DNA of 64,000 nucleotides from Ewingella allii (GTDB lineage Bacteria > Pseudomonadota > Gammaproteobacteria > Enterobacterales > Enterobacteriaceae): assembly GCF_044430645.1 (NCBI RefSeq), contig NZ_JAWUDN010000001.1, forward strand, positions 124,001 through 188,000, read 5' to 3'. Each line of letters begins with the position of its first letter. The first letter of the stretch is position 1. Shown in pieces: positions 25,377 to 33,777 of the stretch. A program made the translations under genes and the position numbers. The notes below the pieces were generated by a model. It did not search any database. It was given only the letters and a program-made list of their open reading frames with translations, and was not told the DNA's origin.

Positions 25377-26630
25377 ATGTTAAAGCGTGAAATGAACATT
25401 GCCGATTATGATGCTGAGCTGTGGGCAGCAATGGAGAAGGAAGTTGTTCGTCAGGAAGAACATATCGAGCTGATTGCGTCAGAAAACTACACCAGCCCGC
25501 GCGTCATGCAGGCTCAGGGTTCGCAACTGACTAACAAATATGCCGAAGGTTATCCGGGCAAACGTTATTACGGCGGCTGCGAATACGTGGATATCGTTGA
25601 GCAACTGGCTATCGATCGCGCGAAAGAGCTGTTTGGCGCAGACTTCGCTAACGTGCAGCCACACTCTGGCTCACAGGCTAACTTCGCGGTTTACACCGCG
25701 CTGTTGCAGCCGGGCGATACCATTCTGGGGATGAACCTGGGCCACGGTGGTCACCTGACTCACGGCTCTCCGGTAAACCTGTCTGGTAAGCTTTATAACG
25801 TGGTGCCTTACGGCATCAACGAAGGCGGCGATATCGACTATGAAGACGTTAAGCGTCAGGCCGAAATCCACAAGCCAAAAATGATCATCGGCGGCTTCTC
25901 TGCATTCTCTGGCGTGGTTGACTGGGCAAAGATGCGTGAAATTGCTGACAGCGTTGGCGCCTACTTCTTCGTCGACATGGCACACGTTGCCGGTCTGATT
26001 GCAGCTGGCGTTTACCCGAACCCAGTGCCACACGCACACATCGTCACCACCACTACCCACAAAACGCTGGCGGGTCCTCGCGGTGGTTTGATTCTGGCGA
26101 AAGGCGGCAGCGAAGAGTTCTATAAAAAACTCAACTCAGCCGTATTCCCTGGTGGTCAGGGCGGCCCGCTGATGCACGTGATTGCCGGTAAAGCGGTAGC
26201 CCTGAAAGAAGCGATGGAGCCTGAGTTCAAAACTTACCAACAGCAAGTGGCTAAAAACGCACAAGCTATGGTGGCCGTGGTGATGGAACGTGGTTACAAC
26301 GTGGTTTCTGGCGGTACGCACAACCACCTGTTCCTGATGGACTTGGTTGATAAGAACCTGACCGGTAAAGAAGCCGACGCCGCGCTGGGCCGTGCTAACA
26401 TCACCGTCAACAAAAACTCCGTGCCAAACGATCCGAAGTCTCCTTTCGTGACCTCTGGCGTGCGTATCGGTACTCCGGCTGTTACCCGTCGTGGTTTCAA
26501 AGAAGCCGAAGTTCGCGAACTGGCTGGCTGGATTTGTGACGTTCTGGACAACATCAACGACGAAGCCACTATCGAACGCGTTAAGAAAAACGTGTTGGAT
26601 ATCTGCGCACGCTTCCCGGTTTACGCGTAA
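25377..26630 (+). CDS. glyA: Serine hydroxymethyltransferase
   Basis: 417 residues from the ATG at 25377, exactly the E. coli length (MLKREMNIADYDAELW); an ATG two codons upstream falls on the ribosome site GGAG. The PLP lysine lies in TTTTHKTLAGPRGG, and SENYTSPRV and PNPVPHAH are conserved. It converts serine and tetrahydrofolate to glycine and methylene-tetrahydrofolate, the main one-carbon source. It is divergent from hmp and ends with its own terminator. Confidence 0.98.
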   Translation: MLKREMNIADYDAELWAAMEKEVVRQEEHIELIASENYTSPRVMQAQGSQLTNKYAEGYPGKRYYGGCEYVDIVEQLAIDRAKELFGADFANVQPHSGSQANFAVYTALLQPGDTILGMNLGHGGHLTHGSPVNLSGKLYNVVPYGINEGGDIDYEDVKRQAEIHKPKMIIGGFSAFSGVVDWAKMREIADSVGAYFFVDMAHVAGLIAAGVYPNPVPHAHIVTTTTHKTLAGPRGGLILAKGGSEEFYKKLNSAVFPGGQGGPLMHVIAGKAVALKEAMEPEFKTYQQQVAKNAQAMVAVVMERGYNVVSGGTHNHLFLMDLVDKNLTGKEADAALGRANITVNKNSVPNDPKSPFVTSGVRIGTPAVTRRGFKEAEVRELAGWICDVLDNINDEATIERVKKNVLDICARFPVYA

Positions 26631-26690
26631 TGTCGTGACCGAGTCTGAGTGTGATCACTCAGGACTTGCAGCGTTTGATCTGAATAAATA

Positions 26691-26712
26691 AACCCGCCTC
26701 GGCGGGTTTTTT
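26691..26712 (+). terminator. glyA terminator
   Basis: Stem AACCCGCC / GGCGGGTT with a TC loop followed by a T run, about 60 bases after glyA. Confidence 0.92.
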
Positions 26713-26828
26713 GTTAATAGCCAGCCATAACTGTGAGCCGCCTTACATTCCTCTCTTAACACCTTCACTGCTGATTGCTAGCTAGTGTGACCTCTGTCAA
26801 AGTATCGCCCATAAAAACCGGAGGAACT

Positions 26829-27977
26829 ATGGTATTGCGTTCAACGTATTGGCTAGGGCTTAGCTATTTCACCTACTTTTTCAGCTACGGTATTTTTCTG
26901 CCTTTCTTTGGGGTTTGGTTAAAAGGCGAGGGTATCTCTTCTGAAAATATCGGGTTATTGCTGGGGGCCGGCTTAGTTTCACGTTTCCTCGGTACCTTAA
27001 TCATTTCTCCTGCCATTAAAGATCCCGCCCATTTAATTACCGGCCTGCGCATTTTGGCACTGCTGACACTGGCCTTCGCGGTGGGCTACTGGTTTGGCAA
27101 CGGCTGGGCGTGGTTGATGATCAACATCGCCGGGTTTAGCATCTTCTTCGGCCCGTTAGTGCCCCTGACCGATGCCCTTTCTGGCACGCTACAGCGCCAA
27201 ATCACCATGGATTACGGCAAAGTCCGCGTCTGGGGATCAATAGCCTTTGTGATAGGTTCGGCGCTGACCGGCAAGCTGGTGTCGGTATATGGCCATAATG
27301 CGATTCTTTACACGCTGACGGTCGGCATCGCCGCCATGCTGCTGGGGATGCTGTTCCGCCCGAGCGTTAAGCCGGTGGGAGCCAAGCGCGAAAACAACGA
27401 GCCGGCTATTTCCTGGAAAGCCTTGCTGAGTGAAACGCCGGTCTGGCGCTTCTTACTCTGCGTCTCCTTGCTGCAAGGTGCCCACGCGGCCTATTACGGT
27501 TTCAGCGCGATTTACTGGCAGGACCAAGGCTATTCCGCCTCGGTGGTGGGGTATCTATGGTCGCTGGGCGTGGTGGCGGAAGTGCTGGTGTTCACCTTCA
27601 GCAATAAGCTGTTCCGCCGCTGGAGCGCGCGCGATTTGCTGCTGCTCTCCGCCTGCTGTGGCGTGGTGCGCTGGGCATTGATGGGGGCATTCATCGAGCT
27701 GCCTTGGCTTATCCTGATTCAAATCCTGCACTGCGGCACTTTCACCGTTTGCCATCTGGCGGGGATGCGCTTTATTGCCTCGCGCCCTCGGGATCAGGTT
27801 ATCCGCCTGCAATCGGTTTATTCGGCCTTAGCCATGGGCGGCGGCGTGGCGGTGATGACCATGATTTCCGGCTTCTTGTTTGAGCATCTGCACGCCGGGC
27901 TGTTCTTCGTGATGGCGCTGGTGGCGGCACCGGCCATTTTCCTGCGGCCGAAAGTGACGCCAGTCGCGATCGATTAA
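26829..27977 (+). CDS. hcaT: MFS transporter HcaT (3-phenylpropionate transporter family)
   Basis: 382 residues (E. coli 379) from the ATG at 26829 after GGAGGA. Twelve predicted helices; conserved stretches include YFTYFFSYGIFLPF, PLVPLTDAL, DYGKVRVWGS, LLQGAHAAYYGFSAIYW and ILHCGTFTVCHL. E. coli HcaT is assigned to phenylpropionate uptake, but none of the hca catabolic genes is present here, so the true substrate is uncertain. The gene meets csiE head-on with a 4-base overlap. Confidence 0.92.
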   Translation: MVLRSTYWLGLSYFTYFFSYGIFLPFFGVWLKGEGISSENIGLLLGAGLVSRFLGTLIISPAIKDPAHLITGLRILALLTLAFAVGYWFGNGWAWLMINIAGFSIFFGPLVPLTDALSGTLQRQITMDYGKVRVWGSIAFVIGSALTGKLVSVYGHNAILYTLTVGIAAMLLGMLFRPSVKPVGAKRENNEPAISWKALLSETPVWRFLLCVSLLQGAHAAYYGFSAIYWQDQGYSASVVGYLWSLGVVAEVLVFTFSNKLFRRWSARDLLLLSACCGVVRWALMGAFIELPWLILIQILHCGTFTVCHLAGMRFIASRPRDQVIRLQSVYSALAMGGGVAVMTMISGFLFEHLHAGLFFVMALVAAPAIFLRPKVTPVAID

Positions 27978-29269
27978 TGGGCTTCGAGCAGCGAGCGAAT
28001 GCGTTTTCGCTGCTCTTTTGCCAATGGCAGTTGGGTGTGAATGACCAGCGGGTCGGCGTCGGTGATTCGTGTTGCGTAAGGCGTGACAATCATGGCGACG
28101 CCGGCCGGTGCGCCGAGCTGCTGGAAATCCGCCAGCGTCTGATATTGAATATTAAGTGGCAGCAGGGTCGCCTCGCGGATCTGCTGCTCCACCGCCTCTT
28201 CAAGCTGCGGATTGTTGTCGGTCAGCAGTAAAATCTGCTTTTCGTGCAGGGCGTTACCTTGCATCAGCCACGCGCCGAAGGTCACGGCGACTAAGCCCAC
28301 TTCCTCCTCCGAAAGCCGAATCTGGTACTCCAGTTGGAAATCCTCCAGCGCCTCGCGAGTGGTACGCACCAACCTTGGGTACATGCGGGTAACTTCATCT
28401 TGCAGCAGATTGTCGATACCAATCGAAAAATGGCAGCGTTCAATTGCCGGGCCAAGATGAGCAAAAAGCTGGCGAGCTAGCCCCTCATCGCTGCTGAACT
28501 TCATCCCGGCAACTTCTTGGAAATTGGCAATTAATTTCGCCACTTGCTGGGTGAGCTGTTCATCTTCCAATGAGCCGCTGCTGCTGTACTGATGGTTTTT
28601 CAACAATCTCAGCAGCAGGGTGAAAAAGTCGCGCTCCCCTTCGGCTAGCTGCCCACCGCTGATGTGCTGTAGCTGAGTGAACAGGCGGCTGGCGGCGGCA
28701 AACTCTGGTTTTTCGCGCAACCATTGGCACTGTAAATCAGTCAGTTTGGCGGGCTCGAAGCTGTTATCCCCTTGAGACAGGTTCTGCCACAGGCAATACT
28801 GCAAATAGACGCGCAAAAAAGTCTGGTCGCGCTCGCTAAACTCCCGGCTCAGCCGGGCGGCGCACTGGCTTATCAGCCGATTCATCTCGTGCTCATAAAA
28901 ATGGCTGTCGGCGAAGCGATAGGGGGCCAGTGCCTGATGTAGCCACGGCGAGAAGTGCTGATTAATAAAGGCCGGAGAGGTGCGCAGGGCGCGGCGCAGG
29001 CCGTGAAACAGACACAATCGCAGGTCAAGCTGTTCGCCGTGTAACTGGCATGCAGACTCGCCAAACTCCAGAATATTCAAACGATGTAGGCGGTTGATAT
29101 CACGGTGGACATCGGCAAGATCCTGCCGAGTGGTGGGGAGGTCAGTGCCATTTATTTGGCTGATCGTCTCCAGTTGCATTGCCGGTAACGGCGCATACAG
29201 CATCAACAAAACATGGCAGCGCCGTTGTTGACCGGAGAGCTCAGGCACGGGGGCGGTGTCCAGGCTCAT
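27974..29269 (-). CDS. csiE: Stationary-phase PRD protein CsiE
   Basis: 431 residues from the ATG at 29269 (GAAGG upstream; 16 extra codons would be possible). Conserved with E. coli CsiE: RLCLFHGLRR, YLQYCLWQ, IGIDNLL, YPRLVRTTREAL, SEEEVGLVAVTFGAWLMQ, LHEKQILLL. Two PRD (PTS regulation) domains but no DNA-binding or EIIA domain are evident. E. coli csiE is induced in stationary phase and by phosphate starvation; its molecular role is unsettled. The gene is divergent from the DUF1007 gene. Confidence 0.92.
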   Translation of the reverse strand: MSLDTAPVPELSGQQRRCHVLLMLYAPLPAMQLETISQINGTDLPTTRQDLADVHRDINRLHRLNILEFGESACQLHGEQLDLRLCLFHGLRRALRTSPAFINQHFSPWLHQALAPYRFADSHFYEHEMNRLISQCAARLSREFSERDQTFLRVYLQYCLWQNLSQGDNSFEPAKLTDLQCQWLREKPEFAAASRLFTQLQHISGGQLAEGERDFFTLLLRLLKNHQYSSSGSLEDEQLTQQVAKLIANFQEVAGMKFSSDEGLARQLFAHLGPAIERCHFSIGIDNLLQDEVTRMYPRLVRTTREALEDFQLEYQIRLSEEEVGLVAVTFGAWLMQGNALHEKQILLLTDNNPQLEEAVEQQIREATLLPLNIQYQTLADFQQLGAPAGVAMIVTPYATRITDADPLVIHTQLPLAKEQRKRIRSLLEAH

Positions 29270-29471
29270 AAGACCTTCTATATACTTACGCGTGAAATTA
29301 TATGCAAAGCATAGCAAACCATGGGTTGAGCGACGCGGCGAAGCTCACGGTTTTACACCGGCTTACAACTCTGATCACAGTTATTTTTCTCATCCGCTTA
29401 ATTGCACCAGTAAAAACTGTTACTTTGTAACAATTAGCAGCAGGTATTCACTGACTTTACGGGCCTTAACC

Positions 29472-30143
29472 ATGGAAAAGACCTTTATTCGCGCCAGGAA
29501 CCGGCGTTCTTCCTGCCTGAAAATGAGCTTATTGGCGTGCAGTCTGTCAGTGCCGTTGGCCGTTCAGGCGCATCCGCACAGTTTTATTGATATGCAAACC
29601 ACGCTGGTGACCAAGGACCAGCAGCTTACCGGCCTGAAAATGGTCTGGACGATGGATGAAATCACCTCGGCGGACCTGCTTTATGACGCGCAGAAAGCCA
29701 AATCGGATTCTACCGTGTGGAAGAAACTGGCCGCCGAAGTCATGGCGCGAGTGCTGAGCCAGCACTACTTCACCGACTTCTACCGCGACGGCAAGCCGAT
29801 TAAATATCTCGATTTGCCGAGTGAATATCAGCTGTCGCGCAAAGGCGATCAGGCGGTGCTGGAGTTTGTCATGCCTTTGGCGACCCCGCAGCCGCTGTCC
29901 GGCGCGCCGATGATCTTCTCCACTTTCGACCCAAGCTACTTTGTCGATATGACCTATAAAGATAAAAACGCGCTGCACATCCCGCCGGAGCTGGCACCGA
30001 GCTGCAGTCTGGCGCTTTTCACTCCGAAACCTGACGCGTCGCTGCAAAGCTACGCGCTGTCGCTGGATAAGGCCGACGCGCCGCCGGAAGACATGGATTT
30101 GGGCCAGCAGTTTGCGCAGAAGGTGACCCTGCAATGTCATTGA
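29472..30143 (+). CDS. DUF1007 exported protein of a metal-transport pair
   Basis: 223 residues from the ATG at 29472. The basic start and LLACSLSVPLAVQA form a signal peptide, so the mature protein begins at HPHSFIDMQ, the family's histidine-rich N-terminus. DUF1007 proteins are periplasmic and are encoded with NicO-type nickel/cobalt transporters; here the NicO gene overlaps by 10 bases. The HPHS motif suggests metal binding. No ribosome site of note precedes the ATG, so the start is uncertain. Confidence 0.8.
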   Translation: MEKTFIRARNRRSSCLKMSLLACSLSVPLAVQAHPHSFIDMQTTLVTKDQQLTGLKMVWTMDEITSADLLYDAQKAKSDSTVWKKLAAEVMARVLSQHYFTDFYRDGKPIKYLDLPSEYQLSRKGDQAVLEFVMPLATPQPLSGAPMIFSTFDPSYFVDMTYKDKNALHIPPELAPSCSLALFTPKPDASLQSYALSLDKADAPPEDMDLGQQFAQKVTLQCH

Positions 30144-31153
30144 ATTTGATGGAAAACCGCAAGCGCCACTGGGCGTGGGATCTCTGGCCGCTGGCAGTAT
30201 TCCTGCTGCTATTGGCCGTCGGCGCGGCCGCCCTGTGGCAATACTGGCCGCGCGTTCTGCTCAACAGCATTATCTGGCAGCGAGAGTTGCATCAGGAGCT
30301 GGCCGGTTTGTTGCAACAGGTGAAAGCCAATCCGCAAAAAGCCGGGCTGACATTGATGGGTTTCAGCCTGATCTACGGCATTGTCCACGCTATCGGGCCG
30401 GGGCACGGCAAAATCGTCATTACCACCTATTTGGCGACTCACCCCTCGCGGCTGAAAAACAGTTTAAAGCTGACCTTCGCCTCCGCCGTGGTGCAGGGCT
30501 TAGTGGCGGTTTTACTGGTAACGCTGATGCTCGGCGTGTTGCAGCTCTCCTCGAGGCAGCTGCATCAAAGCAGCTTCTGGCTGGAGCGGGGGAGTTTCAT
30601 TCTGGTGATGCTGCTGGGCGTTTTGCTTTGCTGGCGGGCGCTTAAGCGTTGCTACTTCACGTTGAAAAGCCTGAAACCGCGCCGAGGGTTAGCCATTAAC
30701 AGCCTGCGCCCGCTGGCTGATAACCACGTCCACGATGAGCACTGCGGCTGCGGGCATCAGCATCTGCCGACTGACCAGCAGCTTCAAGCCGGGAGCGACT
30801 GGCGCACTCAGGCGACAATTGTGCTGGCTATGGGGCTGCGGCCTTGCTCCGGGGCTATCATGGTGCTGCTTTTTTCCAAGGTGATTGGTGTCTATCTGTG
30901 GGGCGTGCTGTCCGCGCTGGTGATGGCGCTCGGCACGTCGATTACCGTTTCGCTGATTGGCTTGCTGGTGTTTTACAGCAGGGCGATGGCGGTGAAGCTG
31001 AGTGCCAAACGCACACCTGCCGCGTGGCAGGCCGTGGCGTGGTCGGCGCTGGCGTTGGCGGGAGGCTTAATCTTGCTGTTGGCTGGCGTCCTGCTCTACA
31101 CCGCGGGCGGTGCTGCGCCAGATGGCGGTATCGGGCCATTTGGCCGTGGCTAA
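30134..31153 (+). CDS. NicO-family nickel/cobalt (or zinc) membrane transporter
   Basis: 339 residues. An N-terminal helix is followed by the NicO core: GIVHAIGPGHGKIVITTYLA (HxxGPGH motif, metal pathway), several helices, a cytoplasmic histidine-rich loop (DNHVHDEHCGCGHQHLP, about residues 195-215) and AMGLRPCSGAIMVLLFSK. Relatives such as RcnA export nickel and cobalt. It overlaps the DUF1007 gene, so the two form an operon. No RcnR-type operator was identified. Metal and direction of transport are not established from sequence. A terminator follows. Confidence 0.85.
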   Translation: MSLNLMENRKRHWAWDLWPLAVFLLLLAVGAAALWQYWPRVLLNSIIWQRELHQELAGLLQQVKANPQKAGLTLMGFSLIYGIVHAIGPGHGKIVITTYLATHPSRLKNSLKLTFASAVVQGLVAVLLVTLMLGVLQLSSRQLHQSSFWLERGSFILVMLLGVLLCWRALKRCYFTLKSLKPRRGLAINSLRPLADNHVHDEHCGCGHQHLPTDQQLQAGSDWRTQATIVLAMGLRPCSGAIMVLLFSKVIGVYLWGVLSALVMALGTSITVSLIGLLVFYSRAMAVKLSAKRTPAAWQAVAWSALALAGGLILLLAGVLLYTAGGAAPDGGIGPFGRG

Positions 31154-31170
31154 CGGCGGAAAATAGGCAT

Positions 31171-31201
31171 AAAAAAACGGACGCGCAGGGCGTCCGTTTT
31201 T
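31171..31201. terminator. Bidirectional terminator between nicO-type gene and suhB
   Basis: Stem AAAAACGGACGC / GCGTCCGTTTTT with a short loop and T run on the plus strand, A run on the other side; convergent genes flank it. Confidence 0.9.
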
Positions 31202-31220
31202 CATAGCGAGGCGGAAGGAA

Positions 31221-32024
31221 TTAACGCTTCAGGGCTTCGCTCAGTTCTTCACGCATGGTATTCAAAATACCTTTAACAACGCGCGGGTTGCCAGCAACTA
31301 CGTTGCCTGACAGGTAGTGGTTGTGGCCGCCAACGAAGTCAGTCACCACGCCGCCAGCTTCACGAACCAGCAGTTCGCCACCGGCGAAATCCCAAGGTTT
31401 TAGGCCGATTTCGAAGAAACCGTCCACGCGGCCAGCTGCCACGTAAGCCAGGTCCAGCGCAGCAGAACCGGTGCGGCGGAAGTCAGCGCACTCGTTGAAC
31501 AGCTTGCCCAGCACGTTGATGTAGCTGTTAGCGTGTTGCTTGGATTTGAACGGGAAACCGGTGGCCAGAATGGTGCCATCGAGATCTTTTGCATTGGTGC
31601 CGCGCAGGCGATAACCGTTGAGCTGTGCGCCCTGGCCGCGAGTAGCGGTGAACAGTTCGTTACGCATTGGGTCGTAAACTACCGCGACTTCAGTGCGGCC
31701 TTTAATGCGCACGGCGATAGAAACAGCAAAGTGAGGGAGACGTTTAACGAAGTTGGTGGTGCCATCCAGTGGGTCGATAATCCATTGTACGTCTTTGTCT
31801 TCGCCAGCCAGTTCGCCACATTCTTCACCAATGATGGTGTGTTTTGGGTAGGACTTGCGAATAACGTCAATAATCAGATGCTCAGCATCGCGATCAACGT
31901 TGGTAACGAAATCGTTAGTACCTTTCTGAGTGGTTTCGACAGAATCAGGCGTTTCATAGTGTTTGGCAATTAAGTTACCGGCCTTGCGCGCAGCGCGCAC
32001 GGCGATGGTTAGCATCGGATGCAT
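31221..32024 (-). CDS. suhB: Inositol-1-monophosphatase / Nus factor SuhB
   Basis: 267 residues, as in E. coli. The metal-binding motifs are IGEECGE, WIIDPLDGTTNF and WDFAGGELLVREAGG. The enzyme hydrolyses inositol phosphates, but its main known role in enterobacteria is in the rRNA antitermination complex with NusA/B/E/G. Its own expression is autoregulated in E. coli. GGAAG lies just before the ATG. It is divergent from trmJ, the usual arrangement. Confidence 0.97.
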   Translation of the reverse strand: MHPMLTIAVRAARKAGNLIAKHYETPDSVETTQKGTNDFVTNVDRDAEHLIIDVIRKSYPKHTIIGEECGELAGEDKDVQWIIDPLDGTTNFVKRLPHFAVSIAVRIKGRTEVAVVYDPMRNELFTATRGQGAQLNGYRLRGTNAKDLDGTILATGFPFKSKQHANSYINVLGKLFNECADFRRTGSAALDLAYVAAGRVDGFFEIGLKPWDFAGGELLVREAGGVVTDFVGGHNHYLSGNVVAGNPRVVKGILNTMREELSEALKR

Positions 32025-32151
32025 GGATATCTTCCAACTAGGATGTTAAAGAACGGGAATACGGGAAACGGCGCGCAGTATAGCAGGGGTTCTGAAAATT
32101 GACTACCGTTGTGTTAAGCTGCTGTGATTTTCCGCTACGCTTAGAGTCTGT

Positions 32152-32889
32152 ATGCTGCACAATATCCGCATCGTTTTAGTAGAAACGTCCCACACGGGCA
32201 ATATGGGTTCCACTGCTCGTGCCATGAAAACCATGGGCTTATCGAATTTATATCTGGTAAATCCGTTAGTTAAGCCAGATTCCCAAGCCATTTCTCTGGC
32301 CGCCGGTGCCAGTGATGTCATTGGTAACGCCACTATTGTCGACACCCTCGACGAAGCATTGGCCGGTTGTAGCCTAGTGGTTGGCACCAGCGCCCGATCG
32401 CGCACCCTGCCTTGGCCGATGCTCGAACCGCGCGAGTGCGGCGAGAAAAGTGCCAAAACCGCAGAAACCGCGCCGGTAGCCTTGGTATTTGGCCGCGAGC
32501 GCGTCGGGTTGACCAACGAAGAGCTGCAAAAATGTAACTACCACGTCTGCATTCCCGCTAATCCGGAATACAGCTCGCTGAATTTGGCGATGGCGGTTCA
32601 AATTATCGCTTATGAAGTGCGCGTCGCTTACCTTGCTCTGCAAGAGGCGGGCAAACCACAGGTCGAATATGAAGAGCCCCCTTATCCTTTAGTGGATGAC
32701 CTCGAGCGTTTTTACCAACATTTGGAGCAAACCTTGCTACAAACCGGGTTTATTCGCCAGTCACATCCTGGTCAGGTTATGAGCAAATTGCGCCGATTAT
32801 TTACCCGTGCGCGTCCTGAATCTCAGGAGCTAAACATCCTTCGTGGCATTTTGACCTCGATCGACAAGCAGCATAAAGACGCGGAATAA
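32152..32889 (+). CDS. trmJ: tRNA Cm32/Um32 methyltransferase TrmJ
   Basis: 245 residues, the E. coli length. SPOUT-fold motifs: TSHTGNMGSTARAMKTMG near the N-terminus and VFGRERVGLTNEEL plus NLAMAVQIIAYEVR for the knotted SAM site. It 2'-O-methylates residue 32 of certain tRNAs. It precedes iscR as in E. coli. Confidence 0.97.
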   Translation: MLHNIRIVLVETSHTGNMGSTARAMKTMGLSNLYLVNPLVKPDSQAISLAAGASDVIGNATIVDTLDEALAGCSLVVGTSARSRTLPWPMLEPRECGEKSAKTAETAPVALVFGRERVGLTNEELQKCNYHVCIPANPEYSSLNLAMAVQIIAYEVRVAYLALQEAGKPQVEYEEPPYPLVDDLERFYQHLEQTLLQTGFIRQSHPGQVMSKLRRLFTRARPESQELNILRGILTSIDKQHKDAE

Positions 32890-32988
32890 GCCTGAAATTA
32901 GCAAGGATTACTCATTTTAATCTCTATAAATCAATGGATTGATTTTTCCTAGCGGGCAGCGAAAAAGACGCGCTACCCGTAAGGAATA

Positions 32989-33038
32989 ATACTTGAGTAA
33001 ATTACTAGGTTAAATAGTTGACTGAAATACTCGGGAAT
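32989..33038 (+). promoter_or_regulatory. Two type-1 IscR sites upstream of iscR
   Basis: Two adjacent 25-base segments fit the type-1 IscR consensus (ATASYYGACTRWWWYAGTCRRSTAT): 32989-33013 (ATACTTGAGT...ACTAGGTTA) and 33014-33038 (ATAGTTGACTGAAATACTCGG...). The arrangement matches the E. coli iscR promoter, where holo-IscR represses its own operon. Confidence 0.8.
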
Positions 33039-33095
33039 GGCAGACTCGTTTGCATGTTCTACCCCCAACGTATTTTTTCAACAGGTAACCATGCT

Positions 33096-33590
33096 ATGAG
33101 ACTGACATCCAAAGGCCGTTATGCCGTAACCGCTATGCTTGATGTAGCACTGCATTCACAGGAAGGTCCGGTTCCTTTAGCCGACATTTCCGAACGCCAG
33201 GGCATCTCTCTTTCTTATCTGGAACAGCTGTTTTCGCGTTTGCGTAAAAACGGTTTGGTTGCCAGTGTGCGTGGTCCGGGCGGTGGTTATCTGCTGGGTA
33301 AAGACGCCAGTGAAATCGCGGTGGGAGCGGTTATTACGGCAGTTGATGAGTCAGTCGACGCCACCCGTTGTCAGGGTAAAGAAGGCTGTCAGAACGGCGA
33401 ACGTTGCCTGACCCACACCCTGTGGCGCGACCTGAGCGAGCGCATTAGCGGCTTCCTCAACAACATCACGCTGGGTGAATTGGTGAACAACCAAGAGATT
33501 CTGGAAGTGGCGGATCGCCAAAATGGTGAAACGCGTCGCCATCCTTCAGGCCGCATCCTGGAAACGATCAATGTGAATTTAAGAGCTTAA
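33096..33590 (+). CDS. iscR: Iron-sulfur regulator IscR
   Basis: 164 residues from the ATG at 33096; a preceding ATG at 33091 hits a stop after two codons, and longer readings run through the IscR operators. Rrf2-type winged helix (MRLTSKGRYAVTAMLDVA, ISLSYLEQLFSRLRKNGLV). The [2Fe-2S] ligands Cys92, Cys98, Cys104 and His107 are all present in CQGKEGCQNGERCLTH. As holo-protein it represses type-1 sites (two lie upstream); apo and holo forms bind type-2 sites, for example at suf in E. coli. Unusually, a strong terminator follows instead of immediate iscS. Confidence 0.97.
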   Translation: MRLTSKGRYAVTAMLDVALHSQEGPVPLADISERQGISLSYLEQLFSRLRKNGLVASVRGPGGGYLLGKDASEIAVGAVITAVDESVDATRCQGKEGCQNGERCLTHTLWRDLSERISGFLNNITLGELVNNQEILEVADRQNGETRRHPSGRILETINVNLRA

Positions 33591-33626
33591 GCCCTGCACC
33601 AAATGGCTTAAGGTCGAAAATCGCGA

Positions 33627-33655
33627 AAGGGCTGCCATGGGCAGCCTTTTTTATT
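33627..33655 (+). terminator. Terminator between iscR and iscS
   Basis: Stem AAGGGCTGCC / GGCAGCCTTT with a 2-3 base loop, followed by a T run, 36 bases after the iscR stop. It should uncouple iscS from the iscR promoter. In E. coli iscR and iscS are cotranscribed. Confidence 0.85.
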
Positions 33656-33777
33656 CCTGTAGAGAATGTCAGTAGGGCACTATTTTCCTTTTAAGATTCA
33701 GCGCAGCCGTTTTAAACTAGCCCTCGTTTTTAACTCTCTCGTTCGCTCTCGAACGTGCAGTACGGAGCATGCCCGCC

